A stretch of 64,000 nt of DNA. Source: Tubiluchus corallicola (lineage: Eukaryota > Priapulida > Priapulimorpha > Priapulimorphida > Tubiluchidae). The position numbers and the translations under genes are program-made. Location of the stretch: assembly GCA_030141605.1 (NCBI GenBank), contig JAQGDQ010002370.1:215167-279166 (forward strand). The letters run 5' to 3'. A model generated the notes under the pieces. It did not search any database and was not told where the DNA came from. It saw only the letters and a list, made by a program, of their open reading frames with translations. The stretch's first letter is position 1. The number at the start of each line of letters is the position of its first letter. Below are positions 25,500 through 48,181 of this stretch, piece after piece.

Positions 25500-28162
25500 C
25501 CGAACGTTAATGTATAATTCCTAGGTTTTACAGAATGGTTGGTGTTTGCAGAATTGAATTGTTTAACTAGTGATTAAGGTATTTGCACATGTGCAATTCT
25601 CGCAGAGGTTTTGAGAAAAACCATTGGATGAAACATTTTGCCTGTAGTTACAAGGTATACTAATAGTCGCTACTGGCTGAGAGTGTTCTCAACACAGTTT
25701 TGGCATTTAGTGATATGCTGCACTTAATTTAAGGCTTATTTAATTTAAGGTTGTGAAAAGACACAGTCCTAACACCTGATTAATTACTAAGGACAATAAT
25801 CAATGAGACACTGAACTGGCAGAGGTACAGGTCTGTATGTTTATGTAGGTACTTCCTACCAATATAAGTATATGCAGTATGCCACATGACTAAGCACATG
25901 ACACACTATGACCATTGAGCTATTCTCTTCAATCTGTAAGTTACACTCTGTTCAGAATCAATGACTTGCACTGTTCCATGATGATAGGGATGGAGATAGA
26001 GATCTTTATTTTTATTAATTTGTTGAATTTTCAAATATATGTTCTGAGATTTTAATAGTAGTCAGCTGGCATTGCTTTGGCACTGGTTTACTGTAAGAAT
26101 TTGTGCGACACTAGTTATTTACCCTTTAGAGCTTTAGTCATTATGTAGTTATTAAATTTGTCAAAGAAGGGAAAAGACAGAGTCAAAGAGAGAGAGAAGG
26201 GGGGAGAGAAGTAATTTGTGTGAGTGCGTGAATGGCTGAGTGATCTGATAAATAGGTACAAATGCCATTTAGTCAAAAACCTTTGTAGAGGGAAGTAAAC
26301 GGGCAAAAACTTTTGTTCCTCATATTTAGGGCTTCTGTTTAATACACTTTACAAATTACAGTATTAGGCATGAACACATGTAGTTCGTACAACATAACTT
26401 GCACTCTTGCAGTTACAGGTCTACAAGTCTATGTATTATAGTTTTTGCAATATCCATTCAATGCATTATATAAAGGTATACTTTTACCTGTGTAATCATC
26501 TAATATTAAAAATATAACGATTTCTATTCTTTTGCTGTGTGTGCATATCGTGTAAATATTATAATGAATGTAATAGTAATTATTCAACGTGATGTAGCCA
26601 TGCAACTGAGTGCATGTTGCCAAGCTTCATGTTACTATCAGAAGCATGCCAAATTAATTATACATTCAATTTTGTGTTTATCAGGAAAGTGGGGATTATC
26701 GTAAACACAAATATAAGTAGACTACAAGGTTACGTAAATTGCCAATAAAATGTGCATACTACAAAGAAAAGATAAGTTTAGGACAGTAGAGAACCAAATC
26801 TTCAGAGACTTCTGTAAGAACGAAAGAGGCATCTATATGTGTCACTTTAAAAGTCATTGTACAGACTATCAAGGCAGGTCACGGCAACCGAGTGTTATTT
26901 TTATGCAAAGCATGTCATAACAAGCTACACTTGGCCAGTTAAGAGGATTGAGTTAGAGAATTAAAAGATGAATACAATGCTGTTAACTAAATATGTAAAC
27001 AGACAGAGCGTAGAAAAATAGATGGTTGAACAAAATAGAATTCTTTGCTAATTTCTAGTGAGCAGGAATCTGTTAATGTTTGTAAAAAATAACTGTTATT
27101 GCGACATAATTGGAGAAGCTTGCAAAATTGCAGCATAGCTCATTTTTAAAGTGATTTGTTAAAATGTTTAGGACAGAAAACTAGATCGTTAGTTACAGAA
27201 ATTAAAACATAACGTTAGACAGTGGTTTCTTTGAAGCCATACATGTTGATCTACAAGTTAAAGTAGGATTTGAGGAGTAAGTATTGATTTGAGGCTGGTG
27301 GTACAACACCTGGCATAGACAATAGTGTTGCATCACCGTAGAGTGTACATTCCTCACTTGTTGAATCTAGTCCTATCAGCGTACATCGGTCATCCCTCAT
27401 ACAATGATACATACATCTCACTTCTAAATATGTTGATTCAGTTCTAGAAAAAAGAAGAAGTATTCTAGGTTTCCTACGGTTAAATTTCGTTCAATACTGT
27501 AATTACCCGCATGCAAAATTTACACATGTAATAAGAATGAGTATGCGAAAATCTTTCGTACAAAGGTCGGAGTCATAAGACACAACAAGTGCAAGAGTAT
27601 ACAAGTCAAGATGATTCAAGTTTTTCTTTTTTTGAATATTTATGTGCGACTAACATTACTTTTCCCTATCTGGATTCTGTTTTAAAGTTCATCATCATCA
27701 TACGCCCGTCACATCTATTGTAGACATTGGGCAGGCACAATTATAAAATAAAAGAAATCTGCCTTCAGACAGGTAAACGCAGCAGTAATCCAACAAAAAA
27801 ACTACACACTGCTACGCCAGTGGCTTGTCAGCACCACTTCCATTTCCTTTAAAGTTGTTGCGGTTTTAACTATTTGTGTGTTAAACGACATTTAAAAGGA
27901 TGCCTAGGTACATGTATACCGATTTTATTAACCGTTTATTCTAAAAAGTCATTTTCTTTTTTAATGCACGACGATTAATGTAGCAAAACCAATGTCCACA
28001 ATTAACCCAGTGGAGTTTTTTCGGCAAAATTACCTTAGTTTTGCCCAGAAATCTTGCTTAGAAAACCATAGTAGCAAAACGGTAAAACCTAGGTTTGCGT
28101 TTTCTGGAGAGTAATCAGGATTTTGCTCAGACAAATCAGGTTTAATAGACGATTGTGCTTAC

Positions 28163-28387
28163 TTCGTGGCTATAATGTCTACAGTTTTTCCATTCGTATC
28201 TGCGGCATTGCCTCTCGTCCATTCATGTTTTCCCTCGTTAATTACTTGTCCTGTGTCAAAATAATTAAGCACGTTTATGTACAGCTCAAAAAAGTCAGTT
28301 AGCATAAAAACAATGATAGAAATCATGGCCTCCAAGACTCCAAAAACAACTTTGCAGAACAAAAAATGCTTTCGGCCCCTGTCGATT
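28163..28387 (-). CDS. Possible orphan exon with one hydrophobic segment, unrecognised
   Basis: On the minus strand a 225-nt open segment is bounded by an acceptor-like TGTTGCAG and a donor-like GTAAGC. It reads RGRKHFLFCK, then a hydrophobic stretch (VVFGVLEAMISIIVFMLTDFF), then a polar part (GKHEWTRGNAADTNGK). I recognise no family and found no convincing neighbouring exon. MITE copy 2 begins about 50 bp to its right. It could be one exon of an unidentified gene, a pseudogene remnant or chance. Confidence 0.25.
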
Positions 28388-28439
28388 CTGCAACATTGAA
28401 TATTCGTGGTCTATTTATTTTATCTAAACTCCCAATTAA

Positions 28440-29079
28440 AGTGCAAGAAAGCCCTCCACTTACATAAAGCTTAAAAATTCGTCTTGAAATTTTATACCAC
28501 TTACATACTGTCTTTTCATATGCATGGCTTGCATCGGCAGTAACGCTGTATAAAACTTGTAAATTCAAACACCCGCGATGACCGTTAGACGCAGCCAGTT
28601 TTTAATGGTAGGTCGTTTGAAACAAGTTTAGATAACATTGCGTGCAATTTGAAAAAATAATCAGAGCAATCGTAGCACACATGTTACTAACAAAGTAAAA
28701 TTTTAAATTACTGTATCTTCTCAATAAGATTAAAAAACGTTTTAGGGTGAGCCAGCGATATTTTTCCAATTGGCACGAAAATTTAAGTTATTATTTATAC
28801 TTACATAAGGCTTTCCAGCAGGTAAGCGAAATGCCAAGTAATATAGATTTGCATTGAAAGTTTTTTGGGACATAATTTAACATTGCCTTTTCTTCCCCTG
28901 ATTTACATTTGCATAAGCGACGTCGTGTAACGGTGACTTCAGAACAGTATTGCGGGAGATTCAAAATGAAAACAAACAAAAATTCCCTTTAACGCGAGTA
29001 CGATATATGCATGAAAATGCTGTAAAGTAATATAATTTTTTAAGGCAATTTTTCTGAAACCTACTTCTTTTCTTGTCCT
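28440..29079. mobile_element. MITE-like element, copy 2 (640 bp)
   Basis: Same interior as copy 1, including the landmarks GTAACGCTGTATAA and TTTTAATGGTAGGTCGTTTG. The left end AGTGCAAGAAAGCC is preceded by TTAA (28436-28439). The right end (…TCTTGTCCT) is followed by GTAT rather than TTAA, so the right target copy is mutated or missing. Confidence 0.72.
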
Positions 29080-29420
29080 GTATAAGTTAAAAACGTTTAT
29101 CGCACAACACAAAATTTTTGCTTCTTTGTAAAAAACATGGTTATGATGAAATATCCACATAGATTTTTGGCGTGTGATTGAATGCACAACTGAACACAAC
29201 ACAAAGACAAAAAGAGTGTGTAAATTCATATGCGGTTCCTGACCGTGTTTCTGTTGAACACTCTTTTGATAAGCCCTGATGAAATTATCGAAATATACCT
29301 GACGAAAAAATCGTAAAACAATTCTTGGACAACGTGTGTGTTTGTAAATACTTGTGTGTTGTTATTTCCTATTATTGTTACTAACTTTAATTACACATTA
29401 TAAGATATGGGAACAAAATA

Positions 29421-29556
29421 ATCCATCCATCTACCTATCTCTCTATATCTATATCTATGTCTATATCTATATCTATATCTATATCTATATCTATATCTAT
29501 ATCTATATCTATATCTATATCTATATCTATATCTATCTATCTATCTATCTATCTAC

Positions 29557-29626
<70 letters not shown>

Positions 29627-29670
29627 CATCCATCCATCCATCCATCCATCCATCCATCTATCTATATGTA
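29421..29670. repeat. Compound (CTATAT)n-(CTAT)n-(CATC)n microsatellite
   Basis: CTATAT hexamers run from about 29442 to 29534, then CTAT tetramers to about 29624, then CATC tetramers to about 29656, ending in a TA-rich tail. Open frames across it encode only repeated I/S/Y/L/H/P and are artefacts. Confidence 0.93.
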
Positions 29671-31260
29671 TATATATATATACATATATGCAATCCGAAG
29701 CAAATATATATACGTAAAACAAAGGGGATTGCAATATATGTGTCTGTAAAAATGAATGAGGCTTACCTTTGACAAAGTGAATGATTTCACAGCAGCAAAT
29801 TATCACGCTCACCTGTAAAAATAATATTCAAGAAGACTGAATGACAAAATGCTGATACAGAACGAAACTATAGTCAGTCTTAGCTATATTATTAATTTAA
29901 TCATACGGATCTATTGACTGTAGGTAATCCATTGTGTCTAAAGATTTATCCCAACGAAGTATACAGGATTTACGGCATGAAGCGCCTTTTTTGTGTCAAC
30001 TTACTATGCCGATCTTCATTTTTATGCCGAAATCCCAACAAAATAATGTGACAAAGCTGCTAGTTTTCCTTGTGTGTAAGTTGATGAAGCCGCTCTGCGA
30101 TACCAGTTACAGTTGCGCATAACTTCCAAGAGAGTCGCCAGTTGATATATTTCTAGCTTAATGAATCCATACACCCGAGTCACACATTATTGGTTAACAC
30201 GAAAAGTTGTAATCTAGTGCTAGACTTGAATTTTAGTGTTGATATAGTCCAAAAACGTTTTACAAGTAAAAAAACAGTGGCGGCAAGGTTTCCAGCTTTC
30301 ATTTAAAATTTAAAATTAACCAGTGATGCAGTTGTTTTCTGCAGAAAATACCAAAGCTAAAATTGAGACATATCCCTAAGACATTAAGCTTTCAGATAAA
30401 TCTTAATAACCATAAAATTGTGTAACTTGCGTGCATGGCTAAATTAGAAATAGGGACTACATCGACCGGCGACTTTACTAGGAATTAGAAGGTCAAGTTT
30501 TTCCTGTGTTACTGGCAAATGGCTAAAGGCATCAAGATTTACAAGACGTTCTCAGTTGAGAAACTATTTCTGCCTTGTTTATCAAAAGCCCCGACTCGTT
30601 ATATTGACCTTTGGCTGCAATATTATACCTTGACTAAATAACGTGAGCTTATAATACGTCCCGTTTAGCGCGAACCAATTTAAATAGTAAAGTAAATAAC
30701 AATTCTCATCTCATTTCTGCAATTAATGCAAATAATGCTGGGTTCCAAAGATCATAAGAAATATACACAGATCTCTCAATAACCAAATTTCTGTATGAAC
30801 AACGAATGAAAAGAGTAATATTATTAATAAGTTAAACTGGATTGCTAAATGAGATAGCTGTTCGACGCGAGAAATTTCGTGAGAATATTTTTGTCGTTTA
30901 TATTGTGAGCAGCCTTCAAGGTAATTTTGCTTGCTTACATTTTCTTCTAAGATAGATATCTTGTAGAAGCCACTGTTCTTGTGAAATTTGAATCTGAATC
31001 AAAGTAAAAATTACAACGTAAATGTTTAATGTTTTTTCAAGTGTTTTGTAATAATGTGTGGCTTAATTACTTTCACCTTTATTAAGGCATTATAATAAAA
31101 TAAATTGTTATGTAAAGCGCAAGATCCAATGGCGAAAAATATAAATCTGATGGTGTTGCCAATCACGATTCATAAAAGAATTTTAAATAAACAAATATCT
31201 AAAAATATGCTAAATCGACAGTTACTGGCTTCTGTACAGAATTTTTAAAACACATGCGGA

Positions 31261-42463
<11,203 letters not shown>

Positions 42464-45003
42464 ACTGCAGGTTAAGCACTGCGGGTTGTATATATAACAC
42501 ATTGCGACATTTATTTGACATTTGTAATGATAAATTTTTGAACTAAAAAGTTCAAATTTTTGAAAAAAACTTTTTAAGGATTACATTAAGGCATACATGT
42601 GATGGAAATATTTACTATGTTTTATAACATTTTTTGCGAGTATAGCTAGACTAAAGTGCTTTAAAAAATTATAATTGTACCTCGCAATTTCCCGTCCACA
42701 CTGAGACGTAATAATTTTATTTTGACTACTAAAACTACACTCGTAGTTCACATGAAAAAATCTTCTCTGACTGTTTTTTCATTTCTTATGCATAGTCAAC
42801 TGCACATAACTTAGATGCTTAGGAGGCCAAAGAAATGGTCGAATTGAAAAATGAATCGAGTTTAAGCGAAACCACCCATGCAGGTGCCATGTTACTCTGT
42901 GGATGGTCTGTTCGCTTACAAAGGGCTTTATCTTTGTTATATACATATATATATCTTATATATATATATGTATACATATTTCTGTTATTGTAATGTATTT
43001 CTTTTTACTGTTTTATTTTATGTAATATTAACTGAATAATTTAAATCTTAATTAAAACTAAAATAAAATGAGATAAGGAATAAGGACAACTAATTTTCGT
43101 TGGAACAACACTGTTGTCATTTTTGTGCTTGTTATGAATAGTGTATTTGAGAGTTCTTTAATAATTTGATTGAAGATTTGTTTAATGAATTAACAATTAC
43201 ATTGTTTTATAAAAAGGTTTAATAAAGTGCTCATATAGTAATTATAATACCCATTATTTTTGTTTTTTTAAGTGTTACAGGAAGTAAGGAAATTAGCTGT
43301 GCAATTCTATGATTGTTTGGTTGTCATGATCGCAAGTAATTATGAATAATATAATCTAATTTCAAGGTTATTAGTTAATAACGAAATAAGCTCGCCAGTA
43401 TTTTAGTTTTTGAAACCAAATTGAGCATGGATGAGGAGATGGATGAGAAGAAAGTGAGCCCAGATTTGCACCAAGAATCTTTGGAATACAAGTTCAGTTC
43501 CATGGCACTTAACTGTACATGCCTATGTGATAATATTCAGTTCTAACAGTTAACTAACCAATTCAATATTTTCAAGTGTTAGCTTGCTCAAGCCAGAATA
43601 ATTATTAGCTAGGTTAGTTTAAAATTGTCTTCGCGCCATGAGTTTAATTAATTTTGGGGTAATTATTATTTATATTATGAATTTCAAAATTATTGCTTAA
43701 TAGCGGAATAAATTTTGGTTAAACGTAAAGAAAATATGAAGCAGTCGCTATGATTTCGGAGTCGCGGGTACGTTGTATCATAATTACGAGTATTCTTCAT
43801 AGAAAGTCCTTCGAGTCTAACTTCTGCTGGTCGAAAATATTAGCTTGTTCAGCAATCCACATTGAGCAATCCACATTGTTGCCTACTATACACATACACA
43901 CATACAATCATCCATACACCTGGAGATTGCTGCCTCTTGTTACTATCCTTCTCTCGCGGATATTACATTCTCTGCAGTTACGATGTATTAGGGAAGCCAA
44001 GTTGGTTTACGGGTTACGGGTCAAGGGTTACCGGTCGGTACAGAGGATTATATACGAGCTTTAATTTCGCATTAGAATTTAAAAGCTACCCATTACTTTT
44101 CTTGACGATGCCACTGTCTTAGTTTGTTTTTTCTATAAAATTGTGAGTTGAATAGTCACAAAAATGAAAAATCGCGAAAACTACCACCGTTAGGTAGAAC
44201 TTTTCGTAGTGTCATTATACAGTCGTTAGTGCACAGTTTTTTAAAAAGTTACCAAAATGTGGGTGCTGCACTATATCTTGTTTTATTCTGCTTTCTAGGC
44301 CTAATCGCCTTGCAGTGAACTAAACGTCCTCTGATCTTGGTTCCTACTTAGTAAAAAAATTAAATCCAGTGAAATTTTTTCAGAACTTTGCTATTATGTG
44401 CTTTTTTAGAACGTCTATAAAACTAAAATTTATAACTAATATTTCTTTATTTTTGTATAAAATTATTCTAAACGAGAAAAACAGTTTAATTTACCTAATT
44501 CGGGATGGGAGCATCTATACTTTCTCAGTTTGTTTTACGCCGGCTAGACATAGCAGCTATTTCAAAAACTTTGCTTTTATTTTTAGACTTTCACCTTTTC
44601 GCACTTTGAGTACAATGGGAAAAAAAATCTGTGGACTCTAGTTTAAGGAGGTTTTAGAGATAAATGTGTTTTTAAAGCCAATGTGTCGTGTAAAGTTTGA
44701 TGAAACACCTTCGCGCCGTCAAGAAAACGTAGCTTCAAATAAAAGGAACAATTAATAAAAACTATTTTGAGCTTTTTTGTTATTTGTGCATTAGTTCTGG
44801 CGTAGTGCTCTAATAATTACTTAGGTGTCATTTCGTGTTGACATAATTTGGTTTATTGAGGATTGAAAACTACACGTTTTTTGGGTAATATAATTAATTT
44901 TCTGGTTTCATAAAGAGACTTGTTTTGGCTTTCGGCAGTAGCCCTCTAATTTGAGGCTTCAGCATGCTATTATGTTAGACGGTTTACAAACAGTATATTC
45001 ACT
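42464..45003. other. 3' flank of ABCG gene A and upstream flank of the relic
   Basis: AT-rich, with a TA-rich tract at about 42943-42977. From about 44550 it shows diverged similarity to the upstream flank of genes B and C, so the decayed copy retained its former promoter region. No other gene is seen. Confidence 0.55.
43221..43226 (+). terminator. Candidate polyadenylation signal of ABCG gene A
   Basis: AATAAA about 760 nt after the gene A stop, in an AT-rich 3' flank that also contains AATAAA-like strings near 43066. Assignment is tentative. Confidence 0.25.
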
Positions 45004-45986
45004 ATGAATACCGCCAGATGTCAGGAAGTTGTAGCACGTACCAGTCAATAGTCAATATATGGGTGACAACATTCGCGAAGTCGGTGAAATTCCAAGGAAC
45101 ACTAATGATTATTCAGCTAGTGGAAGCAGTATGCACGTACCTTTATACGAAGAAGTTCCAGATTCCGGCATTCAATTTGCGAGAATGCCGAAAAATGTAG
45201 AGAAAAGGAAGCCAATTGGACATGCTGTGAGTGTCAGTGAACTTGATGCTTTAAGAATACATTATAGAAATATATTTTATTGTTTGAATGAAATGATACT
45301 GAGTAACAAAATACGCACAAATTACTTTTTTCTTGGCACATCTTGATCATACTATTCATTATTCGCTTGTCGGATCTATGTTGTTTAATAGTTTATTAAA
45401 CTATTGTCTAGTGAATATATCAGACAAGAGTTTCTAGATTTGTTAGCTACTATTTATATTGCTCCCTCTGTTTTGTTCCACATTGCTGTTTAGGTTTTTA
45501 CCTATTACGTGCTGAAGTAGGCATATTAACGCGGTGAATTAGTTTAACAAGGTTTTTCTGTGTTCACTTTTATAAAGCACTAGTTGTAGTAACATATTGA
45601 ATATGATTTACTATTACTACGTTTATAAATTTCTTTTTGCTCTTGTATACGATATGCCATAGTTGATTAATTATTAACGTAAAGTGCATCAGGTATATCT
45701 CGATAATAAAACGAATTATTTTTGAGCTTTTGAGCTTGTTTAATTTTTGGCAAGTGAAGCTGCCTACTGCTGTTGCTTTTTCATTGCAATCTAATTAGGT
45801 ACTTCCTTATATACGTTTTATTTTCACCGCAATTCACCAATTTTGCATTTATAGGTGATGGGTGTAATTCTTGGAGTCATCTATCTGCAGCAGGAACTAA
45901 ACCAGGAAGCCGTGCAAAACATCATTTCTGTCTTGTTTATTTCAATTATAGTCATGTCTGTGAACAACGCTTACACAGTAGTAAAT
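45004..45986 (+). pseudogene. Relic of a White-type ABCG gene: exon-1 and exon-12 equivalents only
   Basis: 45004-45255 aligns with exon 1 of genes B and C: a MNT start, then VPLYEEVPDSGIQFARMPKN against [20 protein letters not shown], then SVSELDA. The start ATG at 45004 runs into a TAG and the homologous remainder is in another frame (open from 45059), so there is a frameshift. The splice donor after SELDA is lost (TT instead of GT). The next recognisable piece is 45855-45986, exactly 132 nt like exon 12 of genes A and B (YLQQELNQEAVQN; two membrane-helix parts), with intact AG and GT borders. Exons 2-11 and 13-19 are missing. The upstream flank from about 44550 is diverged but similar to the gene B upstream flank (TTTAGACTTTCACCTTTT; AACAATTAAT). 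This is a deleted former member of the tandem cluster. Confidence 0.85.
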
Positions 45987-46212
45987 GTAGGTGCTAAATT
46001 GCACAAAAGTTCATCTAGTCAGTTGAAGCCCTTTTCTTTTCGCCATTGTTGTTGAAGTTGGTTGTGTTCAACAGGTTATCGGTTCAAGCCGAAAAGCTGT
46101 CAGATTTTTTTGTGGAGTATAACACTTTTCAAACTTTGACCAGTGCTCAATGGCAGACTTTAACTAATGTAGATGTTGCAACGACACTAATTCTGGACAC
46201 TGAACGGCAGAA

Positions 46213-46372
46213 CTGGAACTAGTAAGTTCGGTAGAAGTAAGTTTGGTCCTGGTAATTTTGGTACGATGAAATTTTGGTACCGGGAAAATTTGGTACTGGT
46301 AAATATGGTACTAATGAAGTTTTGTCAGGCACTTTTGGTACAAGTAAATACAGTACAAGGTAAAAATGGTAT
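46213..46372. repeat. Degenerate ~14-18 bp tandem repeat with GGTAC/TTTTGGTA core
   Basis: The words TTTGGTCCTGGTAA, TTTTGGTACGATGAAA, TTTTGGTACCGGGAAAA, TTTGGTACTGGTAAA and TATGGTACTAATGAA follow each other. The unit is short and drifting, with no open frame maintained. Confidence 0.7.
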
Positions 46373-47209
46373 GGAATGAGTTTGGAATTACACAAGCGAG
46401 AACAACATCACAGCGAAATGAGCGGCTCTATAGAGTTATTTTCATGCGAATAACCCAAAAACATAATATTAACCCAAAAGCAAAAATCAAGTCTCTTGAG
46501 AAATTGGGCATATTTTAACATTTGAGAAAAATGTACGAAAGTTTCAACAATAAAATTGTTGGACTATAGGCCTTGGGGCGGTCATTTCGAAATAAAGTAA
46601 AAGTAGAAAGTAAAAAAAAAGATTATTTTTCTCTGAATGTTACAAAATAAACATAAACAAACGCTAAAAACTAAAATAAAGACGGGGTGGCGAAAAGACC
46701 AAGGGTCACCAAGTCAACCACCCCTATTCAAACTGAAGAAAATTAAGTGACCTGTCAAGTAAGGTATGTACAAATGAAAATAATCAGCAACTTAACAAAA
46801 TAAAAAATAAATGAGGCAAAAGTTCAAATGAGTTTAAACTTAGAAACAATAAATAAATTTGGCAATGAGAAGAGGCAAAATTTAAATTAGCAAACAAAAC
46901 GGAAAATTTAAACTAAACACTTATTTCGCCAGAGCTTGAACGAACTTCTTTTGCAGTTACAGTTACTACTATTTAATACAAATAACAGAATAATTATTTT
47001 AGCAAGCTAAAACTGAACTCTATGCGTTAAGTTTGCGCAGCTTCGCATAACTCTACGCTTACCTGTAATAATGTTGTGTATTATTTACGCATTTTGAGTT
47101 ATAATCCCGTGGATTAAAGCTATGCAAACACTTAAAAGTTATTAAAAACGGATCGGTCGACTAATTTTTAACACAGTTAAACACAAATAATTAAGTGGTG
47201 TTTACTAGA

Positions 47210-47386
47210 CATCCGGAATGCGTATGCGTTATGCGGATGCAAAATAGATAAAATCGGTTTATATTGTTTTCAATGCACCCGTTTATCAAACTTACGTTAT
47301 GCGTTATTTTTTCCTGCAGCTATGTCCCATTGATATTTTATACGCAGGTATTCCGCATTTGGATAATGCATAACGCATTCCGGATG
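47210..47386. repeat. Small foldback (inverted-repeat) element at duplication breakpoint
   Basis: CATCCGGAATGCG at 47210-47222 is the perfect reverse complement of 47374-47386. Nested GCGTTATGC copies lie inside both arms. The homology with the second tandem unit begins in its right arm. Confidence 0.6.
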
Positions 47387-48181
47387 CTCTGTAAGCGACT
47401 CTTTAGTCAGCTACTATAGTGGAATTTTTGAGTGAAGTGCAAAAGCATCGTATGCATGCCTTCGTGCTTTCCACCAACTTACGTAATTTTTTACAATACT
47501 CCCGCAGCGAGGTTTGTTTGGCGAGAGATATAAATGACTTAAATTTCTTTCGCAATTTTAAGCAACGCATTTTATGCGCCTATATTACGTCTTAATTAAG
47601 ATTTTTAGGTGTATATTAAAACACAATCTTATTCGAGAATTGGTTCTTCCTCTAAGCAAAAACTTCCATTTATTTAAGTCAACCAGGCAGTCTTTTAGTG
47701 TGTACAGCTATGCTTTCTCAATTTACGTTACAGTCACATATAATAGCCATTTAAAAGCTCCTGCAGTTTTGACCTTTAGACTTTCACCTTTTTTGCACCT
47801 TGAATGTTGTGCGGCATAAAAAACAGTGTTTGTTTGCTACTAGTTGATATTAAGTAAAATCGATGTGTGGTGTGAACTTTTGATGATACAGTTCTGTGCC
47901 TCACCAATAAGACGTAACAATTAATTGAAAACTATTCTGGGATTTTTTTATTAATTGTTTTGATTCTTATTTTAGTTGTTTAAGTTTAAAGAAATAGTTT
48001 CGCTTTTGTTAATCCATGTTAAAATTCATTGTGAAACGTGGCTTTTCACAATATACCATCGTTGTGTGAGCTTGAAGTACAATATTTTATGCCTCTGTAA
48101 GTGACACGTTTTGCCTTAAGCAAATGTTTGAATCATTATAAGTGAACGTCATTTAAAACGTTCTGCTAGAGCATGCTCAGT

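Larger units (their letters stand above)
24898..31260. other. Gene-poor interval between PSMB3 and the ABCG cluster
   Basis: Contains the PSMB3 3' flank, the possible orphan exon at 28163-28387, MITE copy 2 and the compound microsatellite at 29421-29670. The remaining sequence is AT-rich with stops in all frames. I see no other supported gene. Confidence 0.6.
45987..48181. other. Interval between ABCG relic and gene B
   Basis: Holds a GGTAC-rich degenerate repeat (46213-46372), the foldback element at 47210-47386 and, from 47370, the duplicated upstream flank of gene B. No supported gene. Confidence 0.55.

Noticed and set aside
28939-29229. Minus-strand frame starting with a signal-peptide-like N-terminus
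   Set aside because: Two thirds of it is the MITE copy 2 sequence and no credible donor lies before the MITE.
29354-29749. 131-codon frame rich in IYIY and SIYL repeats
   Set aside because: Pure product of the CTATAT/CTAT/CATC array.
47574-47819. 81-codon open frame upstream of gene B, with an 81-codon counterpart at 59638-59883 upstream of gene C
   Set aside because: It is open in both copies, but about 13 residues differ and nearly every base change is amino-acid altering, the opposite of a conserved protein. Shared openness comes from the recent duplication.
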